From Centroberyx gerrardi (Eukaryota > Chordata > Actinopteri > Beryciformes > Berycidae): DNA of 64,000 nt. Where the stretch lies: positions 1,319,783-1,383,782 of the forward strand of contig NC_136006.1 of assembly GCF_048128805.1 (NCBI RefSeq). The letters run 5' to 3'. Below, one piece after another: positions 11,459 through 24,978 of this stretch. The stretch's first letter is position 1. Each line of letters starts with the position of its first letter. A program made the position numbers and the translations under genes. The notes under the pieces were generated by a model. The model was not told where the DNA came from. It was given only the letters and a program-made list of their open reading frames with translations, and ran no database searches.

Positions 11459-11690
11459 TCAGAGCGGGAAGAACTGTCCCGGCGGGAGGCTGTGGGCGAG
11501 GCCGGGGCTCGGGCTGGGACAGGGACTGGTGGCGGTGCTGGATCCAGGACTCGGGGAAGCGGGCAGGCTGACGGCGGGCTTGCTGCAGGAAACGGATTTG
11601 ATCTCAACGTCCGAACCGTCGTCGTCGTCATCGGGGAGGGACCGGGACCGGGACCGGGACCGGGACCGGCGCCGGAGGCTGACCACCACA
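11459..11690 (-). CDS. ttll4: ttll4 terminal coding exon
   Basis: Acceptor TTGTCTCTGCAG precedes 11690; entry phase 2 matches the 71-bp exon before it; stop TGA at 11461-11459. It encodes a low-complexity tail: VVVSLRRR, then (RS)n from a CGGTCC hexanucleotide repeat, then [16 protein letters not shown], then a Ser/Pro-rich end (residues ~1397-1473). Another AG at about 11735 would also be in phase. The frame is supported by uninterrupted phase agreement rather than by strong conservation. Confidence 0.75.
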
Positions 11691-12100
11691 CTGCAGAGAC
11701 AACACGAGAGAATCGGTTCAGGTATTCTGCACATGGGATGAAAACAAATCCTCATCTCTCTCCTCCGCTCTTATTACATTTCTTTTCTTGCACGTTGTTC
11801 TGATGTGACTGTTCCACTGTCACAGGAACATTCACACACAGAGACAAGAGAAGGAAAAATAAACACAATTTATGCAGATAACAGGGTTTTCACTGAGATA
11901 AATGTGCTTCCATGACCTAACACTGCTCTTCCTCCCTGGTTTGTTGACGATGTTTTTCCCGTTGGGCTGGAAAACATCTGTAAAATTCCCTGATATTCCC
12001 CCGAATTCCCCAGAGAATTTATCAAATCCCTGGACTTGTCACTCCCTGTCTGGTATGCACTTATTTATATAAGGACATGGAAACCCAGATAAGACAAGTC

Positions 12101-12134
<34 letters not shown>

Positions 12135-12205
12135 CTGGATCTGGATGGGCTGAGTAGGTCTTGTCTCTGGGGTTCAAACCTGGAGATATAGCTACACTTG
12201 GACCA

Positions 12206-12255
<50 letters not shown>

Positions 12256-13768
12256 AGAGAGAGACAAACAATTAAAAGGTTGTGCTGTTTCTTTTTTTAA
12301 ATTAGCCATTCCAGTACCTTTTCTGCATGTTAGAGTTAATGTAACATTGATGAGTCACTGACTTATTATTGATTGATTGATTGATTATAAATGTGCCTGA
12401 CTGATGAATCTGATCCCACCCCTCCTGGTTCCTCACCATGTGAGCCGGGTCGCTGGTTCCCAGGTGGACTCCTCTCTGGCAGAGCGGCCTCAGCAGACTG
12501 ATGCCTGCACACAACACAGAAGGCTCATTAACATATTTCACCTTCTTCACTGCTCTCCATGTTCTTCTCTACATCTTACTCTCTGCTGCCAAGTTTCCCC
12601 ATGAAGATCAGAACAGTTTCATTTAATCTACCCTGATTTACATCGTCAAATACACACAAACCCACCTCAGAAAACACACACACACACACACTCATGGTAT
12701 GGTATATGTATGCAATCTAGTAAAATTATGTATATGACGTAGTATATGATGTATCTGAAGTATGTAACCTACATGACATAGTATAGGATGTATATGATGT
12801 GTATATGTAGTATGTATATACCGTAAATCCTCTAATATTGGCCCGGGCCTTTATTTACCTCAACTGCAGAGGGTACCAGGCCTTTATTGGAAGCAGGCTT
12901 ATATTAGAGACAGGCCTTTATTTCTAATTCCCTCTGTTTGATAAGTATATTTGCTCATATTTTAGTACGAAGCCTCCTTGTTTTCTGATCTGCTTCTGTT
13001 GGGGTTCGTTAGGTAGACGTTTTTTTGTTACCGCAATGCATTACGATAATTACGGTAATCGACGACGGCACGCTCCGGAGACTTCCGCCGGCCGAGCCGT
13101 CTTGTGGCACTTGTACGTTACTACAAACTACAGTTACAAACAGGCACCAGGAGTTTACCGGGTTCCACCGTTGTTTGCATGTGAGCTGAAGCTAACTGAA
13201 GCTAACTGAAGCTAACCGAAGCTAACCGAAGCTAACCGAACCTAACCGAAGCTAACTGAACCTAACCGAACCTAACCGAAGCTAACCGAAGCTAACCGAA
13301 GCTAACCGAACCTAACCGAAGCTAACTGAACCTGGGCGCCGATGTGTTCCCGGTGATCCGGCCGAGACTTCGGCGGGGGTCCGGGGCTCGGATCGGGAGG
13401 ATCAATGCGGGCCGTGGGCGCGGTGGAGAGGACAGCGGCGGAGAGAGGAGACGGACACGGTCCAGCCATGTACTGGTTTTGACCTAGTCTTGTTTCCTTT
13501 GTTTTTTCCCCCGGCCTGTATTTGAGGCCGGCCTTTATTTGTTTGTGTCGACCACGGCCCCGGACATTATCGGAGACCCGGCTTTTAACTGACTACAGGC
13601 CACTATTAGAGGATTTACGGATTTATGTATATGACATGTACTGTATATGATGCTATGTAAAGCCCTTTGAGACATGCTTGTGATAAAGGACTATATAAAT
13701 AAACACTAAAGACTAGAGTAGACTAGATTTCATGTGGCAACTGGCATACTGGAGATAGACATTAATTG

Positions 13769-13841
<73 letters not shown>

Positions 13842-14290
13842 CTTTGGTCCTGCTGCTCCAGTGTCTCTGCTCCCACTGGTCCAGCAGGATGTTGAGGTAC
13901 CTCGGACACTCGAAGAAGCGGAGGTAGCGCGAGGACGACGGCGACGGGAAAACTCGCTCGAACTCTCCTCTGCGACTCAACTCGCCCTCGCTCTCCGCCA
14001 GCACGCGCACGTCCTCCGGGGTCAGGACGTCCAGCACTGACGAGAAGAAGTCCTGAGGGAGACACGGAGCGTTACTGCTGCTGTCTGTAGGTGTAGTGGC
14101 AGTAATATTACAATTAGTGGTAGTATTATTAGCAATAGCATCACTATTATTAGTACTAGTAGTAGCAGTAGTAGTAGTAGTAGTAACATTAGTAGCAGTA
14201 TTATCAATATTATAAGTAATACTATTAGTATTTATGTTATTATTATTAGTAGTAAGAGTGTTTCTAATTCACTTTCCCCTGCCTTGTCAG

Positions 14291-14334
<44 letters not shown>

Positions 14335-14431
14335 CTGGTCCGCGAAGCGCTGTGTGAGGTAAAAGGCCCGTTTGACCTTCTCATCAGTAGACAGGTCCGG
14401 TCTGGTCCGCTCTCTGTGCCCTCCACACAGA

Positions 14432-14471
<40 letters not shown>

Positions 14472-16462
14472 GCAGTATAATAAACTTTACTCTAGTAGAG
14501 AGGTTTGGTCTTCAGTGCCAATCCCAAAGTCAAACACAACATTTTACACTGTATTTTTGAGTTTTAATCCCTCCCACAGCCTCAAATCAGACAGACTTTT
14601 TGTACAAAAAATCAAATTCTAACAAAATTCTGATGGGACAAAATGTTTGAAACCCTTCCTTTATATGGCTAAAATATACAACAGGCCGCTGTGTTTCAGA
14701 TGCGGCAGCAGTGGATCTGATCCGAGCCGTTAGCCCCGGAGGGCCGGAGCCTCCTCCCTACCTGCTGGAGGAGCTGGAGGTGCTGCTGGAGGAGCCGGCC
14801 GCCACTTCCTCTCTCTGGGGAAGAAGAAACCCGGCGAGGTTCAGCAGGTCTCTGATCATCTGACCTTTAATGGAAACGTCCAGCGCCGTGTTGGAGTGGA
14901 GGCTGGACCAGAGACAACAGGGTCTGGTTTTAAACAAGAGGAACTGGAGCTGCCTAATGTCCCGCCGTGCTTTATTAAACATAGGCAGCTAATGAGGCAT
15001 TAATTAAGCTCATTAATGCATTACTTAGCAAAAATTTCATGTCAACATACTTATCTTCACATAACACATGGGCGGTATTAATATGAACTTCATCTTAAAG
15101 CATGAAGGAGTTTCAGTAGTTTCAAGAAAATCAGTGTTCCTCATTAATATGCAAATTTATGCAGCAAGATGCATCAAAATCTGATCAGATCATCTGCTCT
15201 ACAGAGGGAACCTGTGGTGTAATATGAAGTTTTTATCATGGATTGTTCTGGAATGTGTCTAGACAGACAGAAGCCACCATGACGAATGTCCGGTGTACTG
15301 TGATGGAGGGACGTGTGTGTGTGTGTGTGTGTTATGTGTGTGTGTGTGTGCGTTATGTGTGTGTGTGTGTGCGTTACCTGGGCGATATGTTGACCTCCAG
15401 CACCCAGGGTTTGAGGTTCTCGTCCAGCATGATGTCGAAGCCGAACAGCTCGTGGCAGCTGTAGGCGGAGCGGAGGTTCATCTTCAGCAGGCTGTTGACG
15501 TACGGGTCGGACCTGACGACAGCAGAGGGGTTCACACCTGCACCTCCACTCAGTCACCTGCTCACCTCACACACCTGGACCTCCCACACACTCACCTGCT
15601 CACCTCACACACCTGGACCTCCCACATGTTGTTGGTGTGGTCGGTGGTTTTATACAAGAGCCCTGCTGCTCTAGGCGACTTTAAATGGTAAATGTTTGAA
15701 TTTTGAAGACTTCACTTCCCACAAATCCTGTGTGGTGAGGTCAGTAAACTACATCTCTTCTGCTTAATTCTACAACTTTTCAAAGTCTCAGAAATTACAA
15801 TTATTATTTTTTTTTGTTGCTAAGATTACTGAATACCTGCATCTGGACTAGAGCAGCTTTAATATTTTACAGTCATATATCTTGACTAGAGCAGCTTTAA
15901 ATTAAAAAACAAGTAAAAGAAAAACTAGTAAAAAAAAAATCAACTAAAGTAACTAACATGACAATATTTGAAATGAAAGTGTCTACAACTACATTAACTG
16001 TGTAGTCATATACATCTCAGGAGTAAATACGTTTTCTCTTCAAATTCTATAATTTTTTAATTTCCTGGAAATTACCTAATTAATTTTGTTTAATTACTAA
16101 TTACCTGTTTATCTTGTAATCAGTGAATAAATGTACTGGGACACTCAAACCTGATTATGTAATTGATTAAGCTAATTTGTTTTGTGATTAAAAAAATGTA
16201 TAACGATTCATGAGCTGTCTACAATGTCTCAATCTAAACAGTTTTTGAGTAATTTAATTATGAAAACCATGACGACCAAACTATCGCCGGCTCTGGATAC
16301 ACTCAAATAAATAAATAAATCAATAAAATAAATAAATGAATGAACGGTGAAGCAGAAACTCACGCGATGATGGTTTTGATGACAATGTCTTTAATCTTCT
16401 CCCAGAGCAGAGTGGTGTTGATTCCCTTAGAGCCCAGGTACTGCCACAAGGCCTTCAGAGCC

Positions 16463-16512
<50 letters not shown>

Positions 16513-19500
16513 TAAATAATGCTGTCTGTGGACACTGTCAATAATAAAACATATAACAATACATATAACAGACAGCAGACTATACATATTGTTTTAGTTT
16601 TACAAACATGTCTGGGAGGCAGAAATAATCTCATCGGTTGACTTAACCTCAGTGGGCGGAGCCAAAGAACCACCCATCCAACCTCTGTTCCTTCCATCCT
16701 TCCTCTCTTTTTTCCTTCCTCTCTCCTTCAATCCTTCCCTCCCTTCAACCATCCCACCGTTCTTCCTTCCACTCTCCCTTGTTCCTTCCTGTCACACCCA
16801 TCCATCTATCCATCCATCCATCCATCCATCCATCCATCCAACCTTCCTTCGTCTTCTCTCACCTTCGCTCCTTTCATCCTTCCTCCCCCTCTCTCCCTCC
16901 TTCCATCTCTTCAAACATCCAGCCCTCCTCCCTCCCTCCCTCCCTCCCTCTCTTACCATTTGTGTCCCTGGCAGGCTTTGTCGTCGCTGTTGCTCTGGTA
17001 CTCGGAGTTCTTCTTGTTGACGCTGTAGTTGGTCAGGTGCATGAACTTGTTACTCAGACTCTTCATGGAAGACGAATACCTGCAGGAGTGAAGAGAGGAG
17101 AAAAATGAAATCACTTAAATCTAGATTAAGTGATAAAAGTAAAAAAAAAGACTAATAAAATTAAGACGAGTAAGAATTCTCTGGTAGAGTTATTTTCCAC
17201 CATGTGCCACATTCTTATTTATAGCCTATATTTTCTTTCTTTCATTATATATTTCTTCTTGGGGGATCATTAAAACTTCATCTAATCTGAAGTGTTTGGA
17301 CAGCTCAGTCATCGTGAGGGAAGCGGCGGGACTGACTTGCAGCTGGCGAAGCGGACCAGTCCGTCAGAGAAGATGTAAACTCGCAGCGGGTCGTACGACG
17401 TCACGTAAACGTAGATCCGCAGGTCGAACTTATTCCCGCCGATGAGGTAGGGCTTGTGAAGATACCTGAGAAAGACAAGAATTATGTCTTAACATAATAT
17501 CATGGCTTGGCGATCTACAGTGTTAAGAATAATATAGTGTTGGGTATTGAAAAATTATACACATTTTTTGGTATAATTTTAGAACCAGCATTTAAATAAA
17601 GCCCAGCCTGAAAAAAGGTCATGGCTTGTAAACCTATAAATCTAATTTACATTCACAACACAAAGCAGAGACAGAGATCGCAGAAAAGTGACGACCCACG
17701 ATCCAAAGCTGTCATTCATTTCTGGATCTGGATCTGAGTGTACATGAATTAATAGCAAAGATTTTGTGCACAGATTAAAATGATAAAAAAACATGAGGTG
17801 AGAAGGACTTAAAAAATGTACAATTTCTTTAAGTAAGATTAAAAAGAAGTGCGAGAAGAGACCAGCTGAAGGTTTATGGTAGGAACCCTGCTGCTGCAGT
17901 TTGTTTCAGTTCGCTTTTATTGATGAGCAACAGTCCTGAGACTCAGGCTTCAGACTGCGTCTGTCTGGCTTCCTTTTTATAAATAACTCTAGAAGAGCTT
18001 CTTCAAGATTAAGTCAATTTTCAAAAACAATAATGAGCAGAAATTATGATCTGAATCCCTTTTTATTGATATCTGGTCTTTCATTCTTTCATTCCTTTTG
18101 GGCTACTTGTGGACCAGCAGCGGTCTGTTCTGGGCTACTTACTTCTGGACCAGCAGCGGTCTGTTTTGGGCTACTTACTTCTGGACCAGCAGTGGTCTGT
18201 TCTGGGCTACTTACTTCTGGACCAGCAGCGGTCTGATTTGGGCTACTTACTTCTGGACCAGCAGCGGTCTGATTTGGGCTACTTACTTCTGGACCAGCAG
18301 CGGCCTGTTCTGGGCTACTTACTTCTGGACCAGCAGCGGTCTGATTTGGGCTACTTACTTCTGGACCAGCAGCGGTCTGTTTTGGGCTACTTACTTCTGG
18401 ACCAGCAGCGGTCTGATTTGGGCTACTTACTTCTGGACCAGCAGCGGTCTAATTTGGGCTACTTACTTCTGGACCAGCAGCGGTCTAATTTGGGCTACTT
18501 ACTTCTGGACCAGCAGCGGTCTGTTCTGGGCTACTTACTTCTGGACCAGCAGCGGTCTGATTTGGGCTACTTACTTCTGGACCAGCAGCGGTCTAATTTG
18601 GGCTACTTACTTCTGGACCAGCAGCGGTCTAATTTGGGCTACTTACTTCTGGACCAGCAGCGGTCTGTTCTGGGCTACTTACTTCTGGACCAGCAGCGGT
18701 CTGATTTGGGCTACTTACTTCTGGACCAGCAGCAGTCTAATTTGGGCTACTTACTTCTGGACCAGCAGCGGTCTGTTCTGGGCTACTTACTTCTGGACCA
18801 GCAGCGGTCTGTTCTGGGCTACTTACTTCTGGACCAGCAGCGGTCTGTTCTGGGCTACTTACTTCTGGACCAGCAGCGGTCTGTTCTGGGCTACTTACTT
18901 CTGGACCAGCAGCGGTCTCTTGCGGGGCATCTGGCTCCATTTGTGGATGACCTGGATACCGATTCCTCTGGCGGAGGCAGGCTGAGGAGGAAGAGAATGA
19001 ATGAATGAATGAATGAATGGATGAGAGTAAATACGCTCGTCCTCAAACACATCAGTCTTTATTAAACTTAAGAATGTACCTGATTGGCTAAATGAACAAA
19101 CCAGACGTGTCATGATCTTGATGACTCATTAAAAGAATAGATGACACTAACGACTAACTTTGGAAGACTCTATTTTGGTTTTTTTTTACTGCTATTTAAG
19201 CCAAACTTGGGTAGCTGAGCATAATGGCTTTTGAGTAAGTAATTACATTCGCAAACATGAGACGTTTTGCATTTGAATGCATTTTTTAAAAATCCAACTA
19301 GTGATTCCAGCTTCTCAAATATAATTCGAAAATCGCAATGTACTGAATCTGCACAACTCAACCTTTGACAGTATTTGCGAGTCGTCCGTGTCAAAATGTG
19401 AACGAGATGTGTTGCACTGCCGGTCGCTCGCTCGTAGTCGATCAATATATTATGCTCATTTTGTTCTACGGGGCAATATAATATATACTTATTGCCCCTT

Positions 19501-22500
19501 TAAAATGTCTTAAACAAACACTGGGTTCTTCAGAAAGTGCTGAAAGATCTTTCACACAGCTAGGTCGAGGGTCCGAATCACACTACAGGATATGAAAGCA
19601 CTAGCTTGGCAGCTGACTTGCTGTTACACAGTGATTTGTCAATATCTTTAATTCAGCACTTACAGATATTTTCTGCAGCTACAAACTCCAAAACACAAGT
19701 TCAGATCTATTCTACATATTTTAGAGGAAAGTAGCACAAACAAAAATAAAAGTAGTATGGCAGAGTGCTCACTTTTCACTTGAATTTATTGGCACACACA
19801 CAACACATATACAGATGAAGACTGTAGAGGCCGAAACGCGTCAACATTATTGTGTGTGCGCCAATAAATTCACATGAAAAGTGAATACTCTGCCATACTA
19901 CTTTTATTTTTGGACGTGCTACTTTTTTCCTCTCAAGTCTGGGGACTGATTTACCTTCACAGCTTTGCCTCTTAGTTTAATGTAAAGTGATTATTGATTT
20001 TCTGCTGGAGGAACTTACAGGTTTGATGATCCACTTCTGCCTGGAGCCTCCGTCCTCCCAGGCCTTGCGGAGCGGCTTGATGTCCTGAGGCAGGATGAAG
20101 GAGCGGGGGAAGAAGCTGAACTCCCGTTTGCCGAAGCGAGCCTGCATCTTGGACAGGTTCCTCCACAGCCGGTCCTTCCTGCCGATCTGGAACGAGCCGG
20201 GGAAGTGGTTCAGCTGGAGGAGGAGGAACACAGACAAGAGACGGCCATGTGAAGCGTAACGCTGTTTCACATCATATGGAAATAAGAGTCTGAACAACCC
20301 GACGACTCAAAACGAGTGTTCACACGTCTGATTTGTTTGAAGACGTCAAGACGCCATGATTGAAGATTTCTGTACATTTCTGGTTGCTCTTGATCATCTT
20401 CTGTACACTTTTTAACACACATGAACTTAGTGATGGTACATTGTTTTACACCAAATCCAGCAAGTAGCTGTGTCCGGCCGAGGTATTTCAAGACTTCATT
20501 GATAAATTCTGTTATTTTGTTAGTTTTATTTAAAATGAACATATCATTCCCTACTTCCTGGCGCTCTACAACGAATAAGTAGGTAAGGGACGCTCGGACG
20601 GGACGCTCGGACGGGACGCTCGGACGGGACGCTCAGACCGGACGCTCAGACGGGACACGTGACGAACCTGAGAACTTTTGGTTACGGGACAGTCTCTCTA
20701 ACCAATATCTGTGTATGTCGTCTTAGCTTTGCCCGAGTTTATTTACACAGTGAAAACAGAAGTGATAAAAACAAAACAAAAACAGTCCCACACATGCAGG
20801 TCAGGTGAATACGATGTATATAATGTAGTAAAATGATGTATATGAAGTATGTACATGACCTAGTATAGGTTGTATATATGTAGTATGTATGATGTAGCAT
20901 GGCATATGACATGTATGTGATGAAGGGCGATATAAATAAACAAGACTAGACTACAGAATAAATATCTAATCTCAAAACGAACGATTCAAGAAAGAAAAGA
21001 TTCAAGATGACAAGCTGATGACAGGTGACAGGTCACATGATGCGAGCTCCTCACCTTCTGGTACTCTCTGATGGCCTTGAAGCCGGGAGACTTCATGTGG
21101 TGTCCCCAGCAGCCCAGCCAGTCATGGCTTCCTACAGCAGCCACAGAGGGACAAACCTCATTACAGCAGCGTCTAGTTGCATGTTTAAAACCACGATGTG
21201 TCGTCATACCAAGAGTCTGAGATGAACTCTCTGGCTCACCTGTCAAGGGACGGTCAACTAAAAAACAACATTACCTGTCCAGAATCATTTTGTCTGTCCT
21301 AAATAATTAATATTCTGAATGTTGTGTTTCATTCTCTTAAAGCATTTTGATCTAAAGGCTTCTGCTTAAATGCTTGAAATGAGTTTCTTAGACAAATATA
21401 AATAGTGAAGTTGATCCTGTGTATGAATTTCTTTCCAAAGCCTTTGTCTTTCCATCAAGGCAAAGAATCTAAAATATAAAGATAGTTTTGATTTGTTTAA
21501 CACTTTTTTGGTCGCTGCATAATTCCATTTGTGTTATTTCATAGTTTTGAGTCTTTACTGTTATTCTAAAATGTGGAAAAGAGTAAAAATAAAGAAAAAT
21601 GTGGTGTGTCCAAACTTTCACCCAAGCTGTTTTCAATGTTTTTTTGTGTGTATAATCGTTACTGAGTGAAATACTGATTGAGGAGACAAGAGCAGACACA
21701 GAGTTTGAATTTAAAACTTGCTCAGTCACTTATATGAATGATCACTTAATTGATCAAGTTTGAAATTTATCATGAAGTGCAACAGAATTCAAATGACATG
21801 TAGTCAGCAGGGGCAAAGTCTGAGAACAGGCCAAGACCGAAGACTGGAAATTCAAATGTTGGCGTCTCAGAAGGTCAGTGACTCTTACTGATCTAGTCTC
21901 TTCACACACATTTCACCAGCATGTGGGTGCAGAGAGGAAGTCCTGGTGCAGACAGGAAGTCCTGGTGCAGACAGGAAGTCCTGGTGCAGAGTGCAGAGAG
22001 CCGGTGCAGTGTGTTTCTCAACTGAACAGTATGGCAGTGGAATGAAACTTGACTGTTTCTCTTGTCTTTTGTCTTCTTTGTGAATGAGATGATAAGTGCA
22101 AGGTGGGCTTAGCTACACTAAGGGTGCACAATTTTTTTTGAATGTACGTATATACACTATATATTTGTGTGTATGGATGTATGGATGCATATATTTCTGT
22201 GTATATGTACATATACAAGCAGGCATAGCCATACCCACCCCTCCCTTATTTTCCTTCTTTAAAAAAAACAACCAGTAAATGGTATGTAAATATTATTTGA
22301 CGACAATACAGAGTATAAAAAGCCTTTGGTGCTTGGTCTCTCTCTCTCTCTCTCTCTCTCCGTCTCTCTCTCTCACACACACACACTCTCACACACACAC
22401 ACACTCTAGCGGTGACTCACTCTTGGTGACTTTGAAGTGCGAGCGGGCGACGGTGTGTTTGACGACGTTGGGAGTGACGGTGCTCATCTTCCACTTCAGC

Positions 22501-23408
22501 AGCCGTCTCTGCTCTGGAGGCAGCATCTCCACTGGAGAACAACAACAACAACAACAACAACTTATATATATATTGTATAAACACACGTTTCCACCATTAA
22601 TAACCACAGAATACTGCTGGAAACAGTCAAGATGTCATGATTTACCTTCGAAAACATAATAATCGTGACAGAAAATATCTAGTGAAATAACCGAGCTGAT
22701 CATTTTAACGACAGTGTTGCTGCCTGCTGTGCTGCAGGAGACTAGGGCTGAACGATTTTGAAAAAACATCTAATTGCGATTATTTTGACTGATATTGCAA
22801 TTGCGATATGATTCGCGATATTAGAGGGAATGATCATTTTTATATCATTATTCTCATTTTCATTGAAAAACGTATTAAAATGATTATGGTGTGATTTTTG
22901 CGGGGATCTGTACCAAACAAAGATGTTTTCTTAAGTCTGTAGAATATGATGTGTAGTCCAGGTATATCTCTGCAGCACCACAATATTTAATTTAAAATGG
23001 TATTTTGACACACATTTCCCCTTTAACAAATATTGCGCCTCCTGCGATTTGAAAATTGCAGTAGGCTGTATTGTGATTTCGATAAAATTTCGATTAATCG
23101 TTCAGCCCTGTAGGAAACACTGGAAAAGTCTTTTTTGTACAGACTATTACATTTAAAATCTCCATGTTGAACTGTATCATGATTCTCTCTTCAGTTTTAG
23201 CTGCAGAATTAATCAAACAACAATATCAGCATTTTACAATATCAAACATTTTGACGATCCGCCATCTTGACACACACACAGTGGGAAGTGGGGACTGGTG
23301 ATGCGAGCGTATGACATCATCGGGGGGAGGGGGGGATTCGATGAGAGGATTCGTTCAACTCGGGGATGAACGAATCTGACCAACACAGATGAAACATGAC
23401 ACAACACA

Positions 23409-23468
<60 letters not shown>

Positions 23469-23524
23469 GAGGGAGGTAAGTGGCGAGAGACGAAATATGA
23501 GTGATGCGCGTTTCCATACGACAG

Positions 23525-23561
<37 letters not shown>

Positions 23562-24681
23562 CACCTCTCTCGCTGGCGGTGCTGAAGTAAAGCGTCGAGG
23601 GGAAGAGCGGGAACAAACTGGGAACCAGCGCCGGTCTCTCCTCTCGCTCATCCTCCATGGGCTCCTCGATACTGACACACACACACACACACACACACAG
23701 AAATTGATTAGTGGACATCCACACCATCTCACTATAATACAGTCTACTTCACATCAAAGGGAGATCGTGATTGGTCAATATGAACAATTTTAAAATAGAG
23801 TTCCTATAATTAGGAATTCCTATATTTTAATTGATATACGTCCTATAATTCATCTATATTGTACCTTATTTGATCCTGTACTACTGCAATATGCTTTGGC
23901 AACACTCAATACTACTTGATTCCTGCCAATAAAGCTTTTTCTGAATCTGATTGGAGGTGATAGGAAGATTAGGAACTGTAATCACAAACAAAACCAAACC
24001 AAACCAGAGTAGTGGCAGTATATGACCGATACTTAAAAAAAAAAAGAGGTGCTTAGTTGTTGACTCGTTTAGAAACATCTCACAAAGAGAAAAGTGCATT
24101 TCGACAGTGAGAGTAGAGACAAAAGTCATTTTCCACAACCTGAAAGAGGCTTTAACATGAAGCGGGTTGTTTCTAAATGTGAGGTGTGCAGTTTTGGAAA
24201 AATCCATCGACCTGAAATTCAAAACCTCTGATGACTGTTCACAAAAACAGCTATTCTGTCCCAGGACGACTCAACCCAACAAACAAATTAACACCAGCAC
24301 TAAAGCAAGACCAGTTCAATCAAAAGTTAAATCCAGTAAGTAAGTTTATACAAAACAGTTTTCACTTTTGTCTTAAGAGAAGACACAAACAGGAGGCTGG
24401 AGGTTCAAACTTTCCGGGAATCCCGATTTGATCATAAAAACCCCGTCAGACGAACACAAAGAAAAAGCAAAAAAATAAAATAAAAAAAAAAAAAACTCAC
24501 ATGACAGTCATATAGGATGGGAAGATGGATGGATAGATGAACGAACAGACAGAGGGATGGAGTTACTCTCTTCTGGCCGCTGTTTTCTTCAATAAAATCC
24601 CTCCGGCACCGACAGGTACACTATCACATGAGCGCTGAACTATGCTATACATACAGGAGCTATAGCATTCAGGAAGGGGTG

Positions 24682-24715
<34 letters not shown>

Positions 24716-24922
24716 ACCTAGTTAAACACATGTCACCAAATCAGCTGGTTGGGAGCTAGGGGGGGGGGGGGGGGGGAACAATAGCGGTCCCTATCCAGGC
24801 TGTTTTAGCAGAGAATCGAGGCCGTCGCTGCGCTGAAACAATATGGCAGACAAAGCAGCAGACCTTTCCACCACGCTCTGCTGCTTTCAGCCCCGCTCAA
24901 CAATACTACAGCTGCAGTTCAC

Positions 24923-24978
<56 letters not shown>

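Noticed and set aside
12420..12436. Alternative donor GTGGGA at 12419 extending the 12437-12504 exon
   Set aside because: It would restore phase to the last exon, but the GTGAGG donor is much stronger and the 71-bp exon at 12135-12205 solves the phase problem with good splice sites.
18098..19008. Two ~300-codon open frames on the plus strand
   Set aside because: They are read through the 36-bp minisatellite; the unit length is a multiple of 3, so frames stay open. The real gene runs on the other strand.
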